From Candidatus Binatia bacterium (GTDB lineage Bacteria; Desulfobacterota; Binatia; Bin18): a DNA stretch of 64,000 bases. This document shows, in pieces, positions 17,203-26,198 of this stretch. Below the pieces are notes generated by a model. The model made no database searches and had not been told where the DNA came from. It was given only the letters and a program-made list of their open reading frames with translations. The stretch's first letter is position 1, and each line of letters starts with the position of its first letter. The translations under genes and the position numbers were made by a program. The stretch is from assembly GCA_022820725.1 (NCBI GenBank), contig JAJEFA010000014.1:62001-126000 (forward strand). The letters run 5' to 3'.

Positions 17203-18676
17203 CTTGTCCCAACTCTTCGCCGCGACGGCCCGGCGAGTGCGGTGGCAGCGGAGTGCCAATACCCTCGGTTTTTTTCTACCCCTGGGGATTGCGGTCTTTT
17301 TTCTGGGGTACAGTCTGATCCTGGCCTGCTCGCTCCCCATCGGATTTGCTTTTCTTCCGCTCCTCGTCGTCTTCGGTTTTCTACTGCACTCCCTCAGACA
17401 GGGAAAAAAGAGCTGCCAGGACGAGAGCATTGCCCGCCTGCTGGACGAGAAGACGGCTGGCCAAGAGCGTTTCCTCACTCTGACGACCCTACCGTCTTCT
17501 TCAGACTTCTTGGCCCAGATTCGGAGCCAAGCCGCCCGGAAGGCTGCCTTCTTCGTTCCCGAGCGCGACCTGCCTTTCCATCTCGACAGGCGGGTTCCGT
17601 TTGCGTGTGTCGGTGCAATCCTGAGTGGCCTGCTCTTCTTGTTTTTACCATCCGGTAGCGCCGCCCTGGCTCCAAGCGGCCTCTCGCCTGTTACCCCAAC
17701 GACTGAAACCCTGCTCCAGAATATTGAGGATATTGCCCGGCAGTTGGTCCGCGCACAGTCTTCCCTTGAAGAACAGCCTTCCCCTGAAGAACAGCAAGTC
17801 GGAGCCCAACTCCTCGTCCTTGCTCAGGAGCTCAAGAATCCGGCTCTGACCCCTCAGGAGAAGATGCGTCTGATTGATGAAGCGCAAAAACGCATGAATC
17901 TGCCGCTGCCGGTACCGCAGATTCTTCCGCTTGATCTCAAACTCTTTGGGAGCGACAGCAAACAAGACGATAGCCCAGGCAACCAGGGTGACAGCCCACA
18001 GCCGGAGCATACGCCACTAGCAAAAACAAATGAGAACCTGGAGCAACTCAAGAAGTCGCTGTCTGCTCAGAGAAATGAGGCACAACCGGGTACGCAAAAC
18101 ACAAACCAGCCGGACCAATCAGACAATCAACAGTCACAAAAGCAGCAAAATACCTCCCAGGAATCCGGCGGTGGCATCAAATTTGACCAGCCTCAGTCTC
18201 AAGAACAAAAAGGCAAGCAGCAGGCCCAACAGAATACCTCCGATCAGCAGCAAAAAGCTCCGCAGCCCGGCCAACAACCGGACGCCCAGCAGCCGCCTTC
18301 CGGGGTGGACCCCCACAAAGCCGGACCCGAGCAGCACCGTCACGCCACGCAGCAGAGCAATGAAAGAAAACAACCTCAGCAGTCCCCAGAGCAATCAGAC
18401 CAACGGCCCGGACAATCTGGCGGGCAGGGAAAAGGCGAACGCTTTTACAAACCGGGCGAGCAGCCCGGCGGATTTCTGACCCAGGCTGCCCGCTACGTCA
18501 AAGTTCGTATTCCGACCGGTGTCGAGGTGGAACAGGACAGCCGGGAACTGACCGAAAATACCAGTCCGGCGGTCCCGACCACGCCCTATAGCAACGCCCC
18601 ACTCGCCGAGCGTCCGCCAGAGAAAAACGCCCCCCAACAGCGCATTCCGCTCGAATACCGAGCCATTTTCCAATAG
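17195..18676 (+). CDS. membrane protein with long Gln-rich tail, next to MoxR
   Basis: About 493 residues, no confident family. Two adjacent membrane helices lie around residues 24-70 and a third around 148-168. The part between them (DESIARLLDEKTAGQERFLTL) is reminiscent of DUF4175-type proteins. From about residue 280 to 410 the chain is very rich in Gln, Asn, Pro and Ser and should be disordered. The C-terminus (GGFLTQAARYVKVRIPTGVE) is ordered again. The ATG overlaps the mltG stop by 8 bp, and the MoxR gene follows after 7 bp, so it likely works with that ATPase in envelope assembly. This is inference. Confidence 0.75.
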   Translation: MDSLSQLFAATARRVRWQRSANTLGFFLPLGIAVFFLGYSLILACSLPIGFAFLPLLVVFGFLLHSLRQGKKSCQDESIARLLDEKTAGQERFLTLTTLPSSSDFLAQIRSQAARKAAFFVPERDLPFHLDRRVPFACVGAILSGLLFLFLPSGSAALAPSGLSPVTPTTETLLQNIEDIARQLVRAQSSLEEQPSPEEQQVGAQLLVLAQELKNPALTPQEKMRLIDEAQKRMNLPLPVPQILPLDLKLFGSDSKQDDSPGNQGDSPQPEHTPLAKTNENLEQLKKSLSAQRNEAQPGTQNTNQPDQSDNQQSQKQQNTSQESGGGIKFDQPQSQEQKGKQQAQQNTSDQQQKAPQPGQQPDAQQPPSGVDPHKAGPEQHRHATQQSNERKQPQQSPEQSDQRPGQSGGQGKGERFYKPGEQPGGFLTQAARYVKVRIPTGVEVEQDSRELTENTSPAVPTTPYSNAPLAERPPEKNAPQQRIPLEYRAIFQ

Positions 18677-18683
18677 GAGCCGC

Positions 18684-19703
18684 ATGCCAACCGTGTCATC
18701 GTCTTTATCCTCAGAACAACGGGTTGAACACTTTCGACACATCTTTGCGACCGTCGAAGAAGAGGTCGGCCAGCTCATCGTTGGCCAGCGGAGTATCTTG
18801 CGGAAGATCTTAACCGCTTTTTTTGCCGGCGGGCACGTCCTTATTGAAAGCGTGCCGGGTCTGGGCAAAACGTTAATGGCCAAGTCACTCAGCCAAGCCC
18901 TGGCGCTGAGCGCCAAGCGTATTCAGTTTACGCCAGACCTCATGCCGTCTGATATTGTTGGTACCCAAGTCTTGTCTGAAGGCACTGACGGCAAGCGCTA
19001 TTTTGAATTCAAGCCCGGCCCGGTCTTTGCCAATATCGTTCTGGCAGACGAAATTAATCGCGCCACGCCCAAGACCCAGTCGGCTGTCCTCGAAGCGATG
19101 GAGGAACAGCAGGTCACCGTTTTTGGGGAGACGCATACCCTCACGCCCCCTTTTCTTGTTGTGGCAACCCAGAACCCAGTCGAGATCGAGGGAACCTACC
19201 CGCTCCCCGAAGCGCAACTGGACCGTTTTCTGCTCAAGCTGGTTATCGAATCGCCCAGCGCGGATGAGGTGGCTGAGATTCTTGAACGCACCACAAAAGA
19301 GACGCAGTACCGCATCAATCCGGTTCTCTCGACGGATACGGCCCCAGCAGTCATCGCCGAGATGCAAAATCTGGTGCGCGAAGTCCTGCTGGCTCCCCCG
19401 CTAAGTTTGTATATTGCCCGACTTATTGAGGCGGCCACGCCCAGCAACCCAAATTCGCCGGTGCCTGAGGTCACGCACTATCTCCGCTACGGCCCCAGCC
19501 CGCGTGGGGCCCAGGCCCTCACCCTAGGAGCCAAGGTCAACGCTCTGCTCGACGGGCGGGTGCATGTCAGTTTTGAGGACATCACCGATGTTGCGCTGTC
19601 GGCCCTGCGGCACCGCTGCCTGCTGAACTTTCAGGCGGAGGCAGAGGGCATTAGTGCCGACCAGATCATCGAACTGCTGCTGAAACAGGTCCCGAAAAAA
19701 TAG
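18684..19703 (+). CDS. MoxR family AAA+ ATPase
   Basis: 339 residues. Walker A is SVPGLGKTLMAKS (about residues 56-68) and Walker B is IVLADEINRA. The MoxR hallmarks TPDLMPSDIVGT, QNPVEIEGTYPLPEAQLDRFLLK and the C-terminal lid SPRGAQAL are present. MoxR ATPases act as chaperones that insert cofactors or activate VWA-domain partners. No VWA or DUF58 gene follows here, so the usual batABCD operon is absent and the upstream Gln-rich membrane protein is the only candidate partner. Confidence 0.93.
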   Translation: MPTVSSSLSSEQRVEHFRHIFATVEEEVGQLIVGQRSILRKILTAFFAGGHVLIESVPGLGKTLMAKSLSQALALSAKRIQFTPDLMPSDIVGTQVLSEGTDGKRYFEFKPGPVFANIVLADEINRATPKTQSAVLEAMEEQQVTVFGETHTLTPPFLVVATQNPVEIEGTYPLPEAQLDRFLLKLVIESPSADEVAEILERTTKETQYRINPVLSTDTAPAVIAEMQNLVREVLLAPPLSLYIARLIEAATPSNPNSPVPEVTHYLRYGPSPRGAQALTLGAKVNALLDGRVHVSFEDITDVALSALRHRCLLNFQAEAEGISADQIIELLLKQVPKK

Positions 19704-19818
19704 GAGAAGATTCCATTCATTTTTTCTGCCCCTCGCACGGCAACAAGAGGCATGACAAGATAGGAAAACAGCAACAGCTACGCGTCCAGGCGACGAGAGC
19801 TGAAAGGAATTGAGAACG

Positions 19819-20487
19819 ATGAATCTTATTCACACGGTTTTTGAACCCGAAGGCGCAGGCCCGCATCCAACCATTCTCGCCCTGCACGGCTGGGGTGCCA
19901 ACGCGCTCGACCTCTTGGGCTTATCTCCACATCTGTGTCGAGGTCAGTTTCTCGTACTCTGTCCGCAGGGCCCACTTCAGGTCCCCATCGGTCCGAACAT
20001 GGTCGGTCATGGCTGGTTTCCGCTGACGAGCGGCGGACCGATCGATGTCCAGGCTATTCTCTCCGCGCGCGAGGCCGTTCGCACCTTCCTCAACGAAGCA
20101 CTCCAGCGCTACCCTGTTGATTCCAAAAAACTGTGTGTGCTGGGTTTTAGTCAAGGCGGGGTCATGGGTTATAGTCTGGCCCTGGGAGAGCCCGAGCGCT
20201 TTGCCGGACTAGCGGCCCTGAGTTCGTGGCTACCGAAAGATATGCTGACCGTATTACCGGACGTGCCAGCCACGGAGCAACTTCCCGTGTTGGTCCAACA
20301 CGGCAGTAAGGACGAGTTGATCGATGTGGGCCGGGCACGTCAGTCTGTCGAAATCCTGCGTGATGTCAAAGCGCCCGTGACCTACCGGGAGTATGATATG
20401 GGTCACGAAATCAATGCCCACAGCCTGACTGACCTGTCCAACTGGCTCCAGGAAAAAGTAGTATCACCGATTACCCTAGCGTCCTGA
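19819..20487 (+). CDS. carboxylesterase/phospholipase family alpha/beta hydrolase
   Basis: About 222 residues. The N-terminal LALHGWGAN forms the oxyanion region, the nucleophile Ser is in LGFSQGGVM, an Asp is in HGSKDELIDV, and the His is in DMGHEINAHS. The compact size and motif spacing fit the LysoPLA/YpfH-type carboxylesterase family. AAAGGA lies 11 nt before the chosen ATG; a TTG three codons earlier is possible. The physiological ester is unknown. Confidence 0.85.
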   Translation: MNLIHTVFEPEGAGPHPTILALHGWGANALDLLGLSPHLCRGQFLVLCPQGPLQVPIGPNMVGHGWFPLTSGGPIDVQAILSAREAVRTFLNEALQRYPVDSKKLCVLGFSQGGVMGYSLALGEPERFAGLAALSSWLPKDMLTVLPDVPATEQLPVLVQHGSKDELIDVGRARQSVEILRDVKAPVTYREYDMGHEINAHSLTDLSNWLQEKVVSPITLAS

Positions 20488-20506
20488 ATCCACCCCATCG
20501 GCGCAG

Positions 20507-21406
20507 TTACCCTGCCGATTTAGACGGAAGCAAAAACTCCGTGGTCACCTGTAAGAAGTGCTCCAACTGGTCATGGTGCACCCAGTGACCGGCTTGAGGG
20601 ATCGTCACCAGGGCAGGATTTCGGAAGGCTTTTGCGCGTTCACGATCTTTCTCCAGATCAACCGCCCAGGATTCGCTGCCCCTGAGTAGGAGGAGCGGGC
20701 AGGTAATACGTCCCCAGATTTCTTGGGCGTCCGCCATATTGAAGCGATATGGTGAGCGGGCGCGGACATAGTTGTCAAACTTCCAGGTATAGGTTCCATC
20801 CTCATTGCGGTGGGTTCCATACAGGGTCAGGTGGTGGGCCTGCTCCGGGCTGAGGTGGGGATTGGCTCCGCGCATACGTTCGACCGCCTCTTCCAGCGTC
20901 CGATAGCGCTTTGGCAGGCGACCGGCGAACCCACGCATTTCATCGACCCAGTGTTGCATCCGCTCAAACGCGCTTTTCGGCTGCTCCTTGAGCATCTGTG
21001 GAGGGGGTCCCCAGCCCTCAATCGATACGACCTTGGCTACTTTTTCGGGATACACACCGGCATACTGGAGCACGATACCACCGCCGAGAGAATGTCCGAT
21101 CAGCGTGACCGAAAACAAATCGAGCTGAGCCAGCAACTGTGCAATATCGACGACATGATCAATCATCGAGTACTCGCTGCCACGAGCCCACTCCGAATCG
21201 CCATGTCCTCGCAAATCCGGGGCAACGATGTGATAGTCTTCGCGCAACGCCTGAGCGACCCAGTCCCAATTCCGACAATGATCCCGCCCGCCATGAATCA
21301 GAACGAGTAAGGGCTTGTCAGGGTTGCCCCAGTCAACATAGTGCAGCTTGAGACGCTGCGAGTAGAAATAATGTGAGGTCGGTCCGAGAATGTGTTGTCC
21401 TGCCAT
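20507..21406 (-). CDS. alpha/beta hydrolase fold protein
   Basis: About 299 residues. VLIHGGRDH gives the oxyanion loop, GHSLGGGIV the nucleophile elbow, and the catalytic His is probably that in AGHWVHHDQLEHF. DLRGHGDSEW is typical of the fold. AAGGAT precedes the ATG at 21404-21406. It is convergent with the preceding esterase gene (19 bp apart). The substrate cannot be inferred; it could be a C-C bond hydrolase or an esterase. Confidence 0.85.
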   Translation of the reverse strand: MAGQHILGPTSHYFYSQRLKLHYVDWGNPDKPLLVLIHGGRDHCRNWDWVAQALREDYHIVAPDLRGHGDSEWARGSEYSMIDHVVDIAQLLAQLDLFSVTLIGHSLGGGIVLQYAGVYPEKVAKVVSIEGWGPPPQMLKEQPKSAFERMQHWVDEMRGFAGRLPKRYRTLEEAVERMRGANPHLSPEQAHHLTLYGTHRNEDGTYTWKFDNYVRARSPYRFNMADAQEIWGRITCPLLLLRGSESWAVDLEKDRERAKAFRNPALVTIPQAGHWVHHDQLEHFLQVTTEFLLPSKSAG

Positions 21407-21710
21407 GCCTATCCTTTTCTCAGGGGGAGCCTTCAAACGTGGCCGGGTAGACAGTATATCGTCAAGCCGCGCTAATCCACAGTATCGCTGAGGTTCGTTT
21501 GTATTTTTTCGCCCCGAGCAATAAGGACTGCGTCAGCTTTGTTCGTCGCCAGGACCTCGTCGAATTCCAGGCACCCACCCCGTGCCATGAGAGTCTGGAA
21601 GAGAACGCAGTTTGGGAACGCTACCGGGAGTGTCAGGATAATGCTATATCCGGTGGGCAACCATAGCCCTGCTGTGAGAGTCGGGCTGATACAGTAAAAG
21701 GAGCACACTG
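21407..21710. other. divergent intergenic region
   Basis: About 300 bp between an alpha/beta hydrolase (minus) and an enoyl-CoA hydratase (plus). I see no convincing gene, repeat or terminator. It presumably holds the two promoters. A minus-strand open frame crossing this area runs into the enoyl-CoA hydratase gene and looks spurious. Confidence 0.4.
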
Positions 21711-22493
21711 ATGGAGACACGCTACGGAGATGTTGAAGTAAGCTTGGCCGATTATGTGGCAACCGCCGAGATTCAACGACCGCCAAACAATTTCTTTGAT
21801 ACGGCCCTCATCCAGTCCCTGGCCGATGCCTTTGAAGACCTGGATAAAGAAATGGACTGTCGGGCTATCGTCCTTGCGGCGGACGGCAAACATTTTTGTG
21901 CCGGGGCCAATTTCCATAGCGGCCAGGCAGAGCGTGACCTGCGCGATGTCGAAACCGGCAATCCGCTCTACGCCCAAGCCGTACGGCTATTTTCCTGTAA
22001 AAAGCCGGTTGTTGGCGCGATCCAGGGCGCGGCTATTGGGGGCGGCTTTGGACTCGCATTGGTACCCGATTTCCGCGTGCTCTGCCCGGAAACACGATTT
22101 GCGGCAAACTTTGTCAAACTCGGCTTTCATCCCGGCTTCGGCCTGACTTATACCCTGCCCCGTCTGATCGGTGAGCCACGCGCGAACCTGGTCTTTCAAA
22201 CCGGCAGGAGGATTGGCGGCGAGGAGGCCTATAGCTGGGGCTTGGGCGAGGTTCTGACCACAAAGGAGAACGTCCGCTCGGCGGCGCTGGAACTCGCCAA
22301 GGAAATCGCCGAGAACGCCCCCCTGGCCGTGCAGTCCGTGCGGGCAACCATGCGAGACGGCATTGCGGCCGCGGTCAAGGCGGCGACGGATCACGAGTTT
22401 CGAGAGCAGCACCGGCTCCAGCAAACGGAAGACCACAAAGAGGGCATTAAAGCCGTGGCTGAGCGGCGGCCCGGCAATTTTGTGGGGCGGTAG
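21711..22493 (+). CDS. enoyl-CoA hydratase/isomerase family protein
   Basis: 260 residues, crotonase fold. The CoA-binding and oxyanion-hole segments are visible: KHFCAGANFHSG and GAIQGAAIGGGFGLALVPDFR, followed by FAANFVKLGFHPGFGLTYTLPRLIG. The second acidic residue of true hydratases is not obvious (FHPGFGLT), so isomerase, hydrolase or lyase activity is possible. It sits opposite the acyl-CoA carboxylase gene, consistent with fatty-acyl or branched-chain acyl-CoA metabolism. Confidence 0.88.
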   Translation: METRYGDVEVSLADYVATAEIQRPPNNFFDTALIQSLADAFEDLDKEMDCRAIVLAADGKHFCAGANFHSGQAERDLRDVETGNPLYAQAVRLFSCKKPVVGAIQGAAIGGGFGLALVPDFRVLCPETRFAANFVKLGFHPGFGLTYTLPRLIGEPRANLVFQTGRRIGGEEAYSWGLGEVLTTKENVRSAALELAKEIAENAPLAVQSVRATMRDGIAAAVKAATDHEFREQHRLQQTEDHKEGIKAVAERRPGNFVGR

Positions 22494-22612
22494 CCTCAGA
22501 TCGGAGCAGAATGGGCATAGACCCTGAAGGCGGCCAACTTCAAGCTACGATGCGGAGCACGCCTTCGGGAGAGGTCACAGGGAGCGGCGTATGAGCGGCC
22601 GGTCTACACAGG

Positions 22613-22628
22613 GCGGGTCGTAACCCGC
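22613..22628. terminator. small hairpin between convergent genes
   Basis: GCGGGT-CGTA-ACCCGC is a perfect 6-bp stem located 6 bp from the stop of the carboxylase gene, between two convergent genes. There is no T-run, so terminator function is only suggested by position. Confidence 0.35.
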
Positions 22629-22633
22629 TCTCG

Positions 22634-25600
22634 TCACCACGTATCAATGCACGGCCGTTTTTTCTCTGTTCGCGGGGCGGGCGGGGGTGAGGAGCGCAGG
22701 GCAGCCAGAATCCAGCGCCGGGACTCGGCGGGATCGATCACATCATCAATCTCAAAATACGTTGCCGTGCTGAGCGCTTTGCCGCTTTCGTACATCTTGG
22801 CAACAAGCTGTTCGTAGAGTTCCTTGCGCTTATGCGGGTCCGTCTCAGCTTCCAACTCTTTGCGGTAGCCCAGCTTTACCGCGCCCTCCAGCCCCATGCC
22901 GCCAAACTCGCCCGTTGGCCAGGACACTGCAAAAGCCGGGGCTTTAAAGCTCCCCCCGGCCATCCCCTGCGCACCGAGTCCGTACGATTTGCGCAACACG
23001 ATAGTGAAGAACGGCACGGTCAGGCTGGCGCCGGTCACAAACATGCGACAGCAGTGACGGACCAGCGCGGCCTTTTCGTACTCGGGGCCAACCATATTGC
23101 CCGGCGTGTCGCACAGCATGAGGATGGGAATGTCAAACGCGTCACACAACTGCATGAACCGTGTGGCCTTGTCCGCCGCGTCAGAATCAATGGCTCCACC
23201 CAGATGTTTGGGGTTGTTGGCAATCACACCAACCGGGCGTCCCTCAATCCGCACAAAGGACGTGACCATGCCAATACCAAAATGCTTGCGGATTTCCAGC
23301 ACGGAACCGGTGTCGGCCAGGGTCTCGATCACATCGCGGATTTCATAGACGCGCAAACGGTTCTCCGGCACGATATAGCGTAGCAGGCGTTGGTCGGCAC
23401 ATTCCCACTCGGCGATGGGTCCTTGAAAATAGGACAGATATTGCTTTGCCACCTGGACCGCTTCGGCTTCGTCCTTGACCGGGATATCCACCACGCCGTT
23501 CGGCACCTGCTCTTCCATCGGCCCCACCTCTTCCGGTCGGAAGACACCCAGTCCACCCCCCTCAATCATGGCCGGGCCACCCATGCCGATATTCGATCCT
23601 GCGGTCGCAATAATCACATCACAGCAGCCCAGAATCACGGCATTGCCGGCAAAACACCGGCCTGAGGTAATGCCGACCAGAGGCACCATGCCGCTGAGCT
23701 TGCCCCACAGGTAAAAGGCCGGGACATCCAGCCCGGATGGACTCGACCAGTCGGTGTCGCCCGGACGACCGCCACCACCTTCGGCAAAGAAGACAACCGG
23801 CAGCTTCCAGCGCTCGGCCAACTCAAACATACGATCTTTTTTGTAGTGATTCTTAAAGCCCTGCGTCCCGGCCAGCACAGTATAATCGTAGGAGATGACA
23901 ATGCACTGCGCGGCTTTTTCGTCAAACATATCGCCATTGACCCTGCCAACCCCAGCGATCATGCCGTCCGCTGGGGTGCGGCGGATTAAATCGTCCAATG
24001 AACGCCGCTGCCGTTGGGCCGCGATAACCATGGGCCCATACTCGACATAGGTGTCAGGATCACAGATATCATAGATGTTCTCACGTGCCGTGCGTTGGCC
24101 GGTCTTCCGCCGCCGCGCAACCGCCTCGGGCCGGGCGGTGTCCATGCCCAGTTCATGCCGCTCAACAATCTCGGCCAGGTCCGGACGGATATAGTCGAGG
24201 TCAAGCTCGGTCGCTTTTTCGACTGCCGTCACCTCCACCTCGGTCTCTTCAATAAAGGCAAGCGGATGACCCTCAAAAACGGCGTCTCCCTGACTGACGG
24301 TCAGTTGGCGGATAATACCACTCGTTTCCGCCGAGATCACATGTTCCATTTTCATGGATTCCATGATGAGGAGTTGCTGGCCGACGTGCACCTCGTCTCC
24401 TTCACTGACATCCAGACTTATAATAGTTCCCTGGAGGGGAGCCGGGACGGCGACGGTCCCGTCAGGACCGCTCACCTCGGATGTCTGTCCGACCGGAGCC
24501 GTGATAACATCTGCTGTCGAGCCCACAGACTTACCGTGATCAAGCACGGCCAAGGGATCAATGTTATCCACCTTTACACCAGCCAACGCTGGGGTTTCTG
24601 ACTGAGTCAGGTCGGCGTGGAAAAAGAAACGCTGGTGATGATCCGTCTGAACCAACTCCGGACTGTGGTCTTCAACAAAGCGGGTATAAACATCGTTCTT
24701 CACAACTGCCGGATGTCGCAGGAGGCTCTGTAAGAACGGAATGTTCGTGGCCACGCCTTCGATCTTGAATTCGCACAGCGCCCGGTAGGTCCTGGTCACG
24801 ACGTCGGAAAAATCCGACGAGGGAGAAGAACCGATCAGTTTGGCCAGCAGGGAATCGAAGCTCGGGCTGGTAGTATAGCCGACATAACCGAAGGTGTCGG
24901 TTCGCAGACCGGGACCCGACGGCACTTCAAACGCAGCTAAAGTCCCACCCGACGGGCGCGGCGCGCCATCCGCCGCTATGGTCTCCATATTGATACGGAC
25001 CTGCACGGCAAAGCCGCGCGGCTCGGAAATACGTTCCTGAGTGAGTCCCAGGTCGGCGAGCGAGCTGCCGCCAGCCAGGCGTAATTGTGTCTTGACGAGG
25101 TCTACACCCGTCACTTCTTCGGTGACGGTATGCTCGACTTGCAGCCGTGCGTTGGCTTCAATAAAGGCAAATGTCGCGTTGTCGCTGCCATGTTCCGCAT
25201 CAACCAGAAACTCGAACGTACCCAGGCTGGCGTACTGCACCTCCTGGGCGAGTCGAACCGCAGCGGAACTCAAGCGCTCTCTGAGCGCAGGCGACAGCCC
25301 GGGCGACGGAGCGATTTCCACCAGCTTCTGGTTGCGACGCTGGATGCTGCACTCACGCTCACCAAGATGACTGACCGCACCGGACCCGTCCCCAACGACC
25401 TGGACCTCAATATGCCGTGCACGGGGAATAAGTTGTTCAACATACACATCGCCATTGCCAAACGCTGCGCTTGCTTCGGACTGGCACCGCGCGTAAGCCG
25501 CTTCAAGATCATCGACCGCCTGCACCGCCCGCATACCACGGCCGCCGCCGCCAGCCAGGGCTTTAATCATCACCGCCCCGTCGGCACCCAGGGATGCCAG

Positions 25601-26038
25601 GAACTCTTTGGCCTCGTCCACACTCGTCGGACCGGACGTCCCAGGCAGGACCGGCACCTCGCATCCTTCAGCCAGCGTTCTAGCCTGTCCTTTGTCGCCA
25701 AACAGCGCCAGTGTTTCGACCTGAGGTCCAACAAAAGTCAGCGCGGCCTCGGCACAGCGCCTGGCGAATTCCGCGTTTTCGCTCAGAAACCCGTAGCCGG
25801 GATGAATCGCATCGCAGCCCGCCTGTGCGGCCAGCGCAATGATCTGTTCGATATCGAGATAGGCCGCGGCACCCCGGCCTCGGAGCGGCAGTGCTTCGTC
25901 TGTCTTTTGGGTATGGAGCGACTGCGCATCATCTTCGGAGAAAATAGCAACGGTCCGTATGCCGAGTTCGGCAGCCGCGCGGGCGATACGGATAGCGATT
26001 TCCCCTCGATTGGCGATCAAAAGACTCGTCAGGCCCAT
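22634..26038 (-). CDS. single-chain biotin-dependent acyl-CoA carboxylase (BC-BCCP-CT)
   Basis: About 1134 residues carrying all three functions. The biotin carboxylase begins SLLIANRGEIAIRIARAA, with ALAGGGGRGMR and RLQVEHTVTEEVTG. The biotin domain has biotinyl Lys K563 in MESMKMEHVIS. The carboxyltransferase starts around ARENIYDICDPDTYVEYG and includes a Gly-rich AEGGGGRPGDTDW and the C-terminal CT half (GGAIDSDAADKATRFMQLCD). Most acyl-CoA carboxylases split these activities over two or more chains; single-chain forms resemble the long-chain acyl-CoA carboxylases known from actinobacteria. An AAGG precedes the ATG. Downstream of etfBA on the same strand. Substrate chain length cannot be read from sequence. 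Confidence 0.9.
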   Translation of the reverse strand: MGLTSLLIANRGEIAIRIARAAAELGIRTVAIFSEDDAQSLHTQKTDEALPLRGRGAAAYLDIEQIIALAAQAGCDAIHPGYGFLSENAEFARRCAEAALTFVGPQVETLALFGDKGQARTLAEGCEVPVLPGTSGPTSVDEAKEFLASLGADGAVMIKALAGGGGRGMRAVQAVDDLEAAYARCQSEASAAFGNGDVYVEQLIPRARHIEVQVVGDGSGAVSHLGERECSIQRRNQKLVEIAPSPGLSPALRERLSSAAVRLAQEVQYASLGTFEFLVDAEHGSDNATFAFIEANARLQVEHTVTEEVTGVDLVKTQLRLAGGSSLADLGLTQERISEPRGFAVQVRINMETIAADGAPRPSGGTLAAFEVPSGPGLRTDTFGYVGYTTSPSFDSLLAKLIGSSPSSDFSDVVTRTYRALCEFKIEGVATNIPFLQSLLRHPAVVKNDVYTRFVEDHSPELVQTDHHQRFFFHADLTQSETPALAGVKVDNIDPLAVLDHGKSVGSTADVITAPVGQTSEVSGPDGTVAVPAPLQGTIISLDVSEGDEVHVGQQLLIMESMKMEHVISAETSGIIRQLTVSQGDAVFEGHPLAFIEETEVEVTAVEKATELDLDYIRPDLAEIVERHELGMDTARPEAVARRRKTGQRTARENIYDICDPDTYVEYGPMVIAAQRQRRSLDDLIRRTPADGMIAGVGRVNGDMFDEKAAQCIVISYDYTVLAGTQGFKNHYKKDRMFELAERWKLPVVFFAEGGGGRPGDTDWSSPSGLDVPAFYLWGKLSGMVPLVGITSGRCFAGNAVILGCCDVIIATAGSNIGMGGPAMIEGGGLGVFRPEEVGPMEEQVPNGVVDIPVKDEAEAVQVAKQYLSYFQGPIAEWECADQRLLRYIVPENRLRVYEIRDVIETLADTGSVLEIRKHFGIGMVTSFVRIEGRPVGVIANNPKHLGGAIDSDAADKATRFMQLCDAFDIPILMLCDTPGNMVGPEYEKAALVRHCCRMFVTGASLTVPFFTIVLRKSYGLGAQGMAGGSFKAPAFAVSWPTGEFGGMGLEGAVKLGYRKELEAETDPHKRKELYEQLVAKMYESGKALSTATYFEIDDVIDPAESRRWILAALRSSPPPAPRTEKKRPCIDTW

Positions 26039-26114
26039 GCATCTTACCTTCTGATTGGACGAGTTGTATAGAATGGGCTGGAGGAACGCTTCACATCCCA
26101 GCCCTGGGAAAGAG

Positions 26115-26195
26115 GCTCGCCGTCCGGGCGAGCACATGCGTTGTCAAAAGAGACGGCCCAGGAGAGGGTCTCTCCCCTGTCTCCGTTCTTTGACA
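26115..26195. repeat. pair of nested hairpins between etfA and the carboxylase
   Basis: GCTCGCC/GGCGAGC (26115-26133) forms a simple stem. Next to it TGTCAAA (26142-26148) pairs with TTTGACA (26189-26195), with inner GAGAC/GTCTC and a central GGAGA/TCTCC. No T-run follows on either strand. It lies just after the etfA stop and may end or stabilise the etfBA transcript. Confidence 0.55.
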
Positions 26196-26198
26196 TCT

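Noticed and set aside
21472..21786. Minus-strand frame of 104 codons before the enoyl-CoA hydratase
   Set aside because: It overlaps the start of a conserved gene on the other strand and has no family similarity.
25085..26071. Long plus-strand frame (328 codons) opposite the acyl-CoA carboxylase
   Set aside because: It lies fully antisense to a well-conserved enzyme, has no recognisable domain and no good ribosome binding site. It is a codon-bias shadow. The same holds for plus-strand frames at 26349-27425, 31626-32600, 32877-33935 and 55444-56412.
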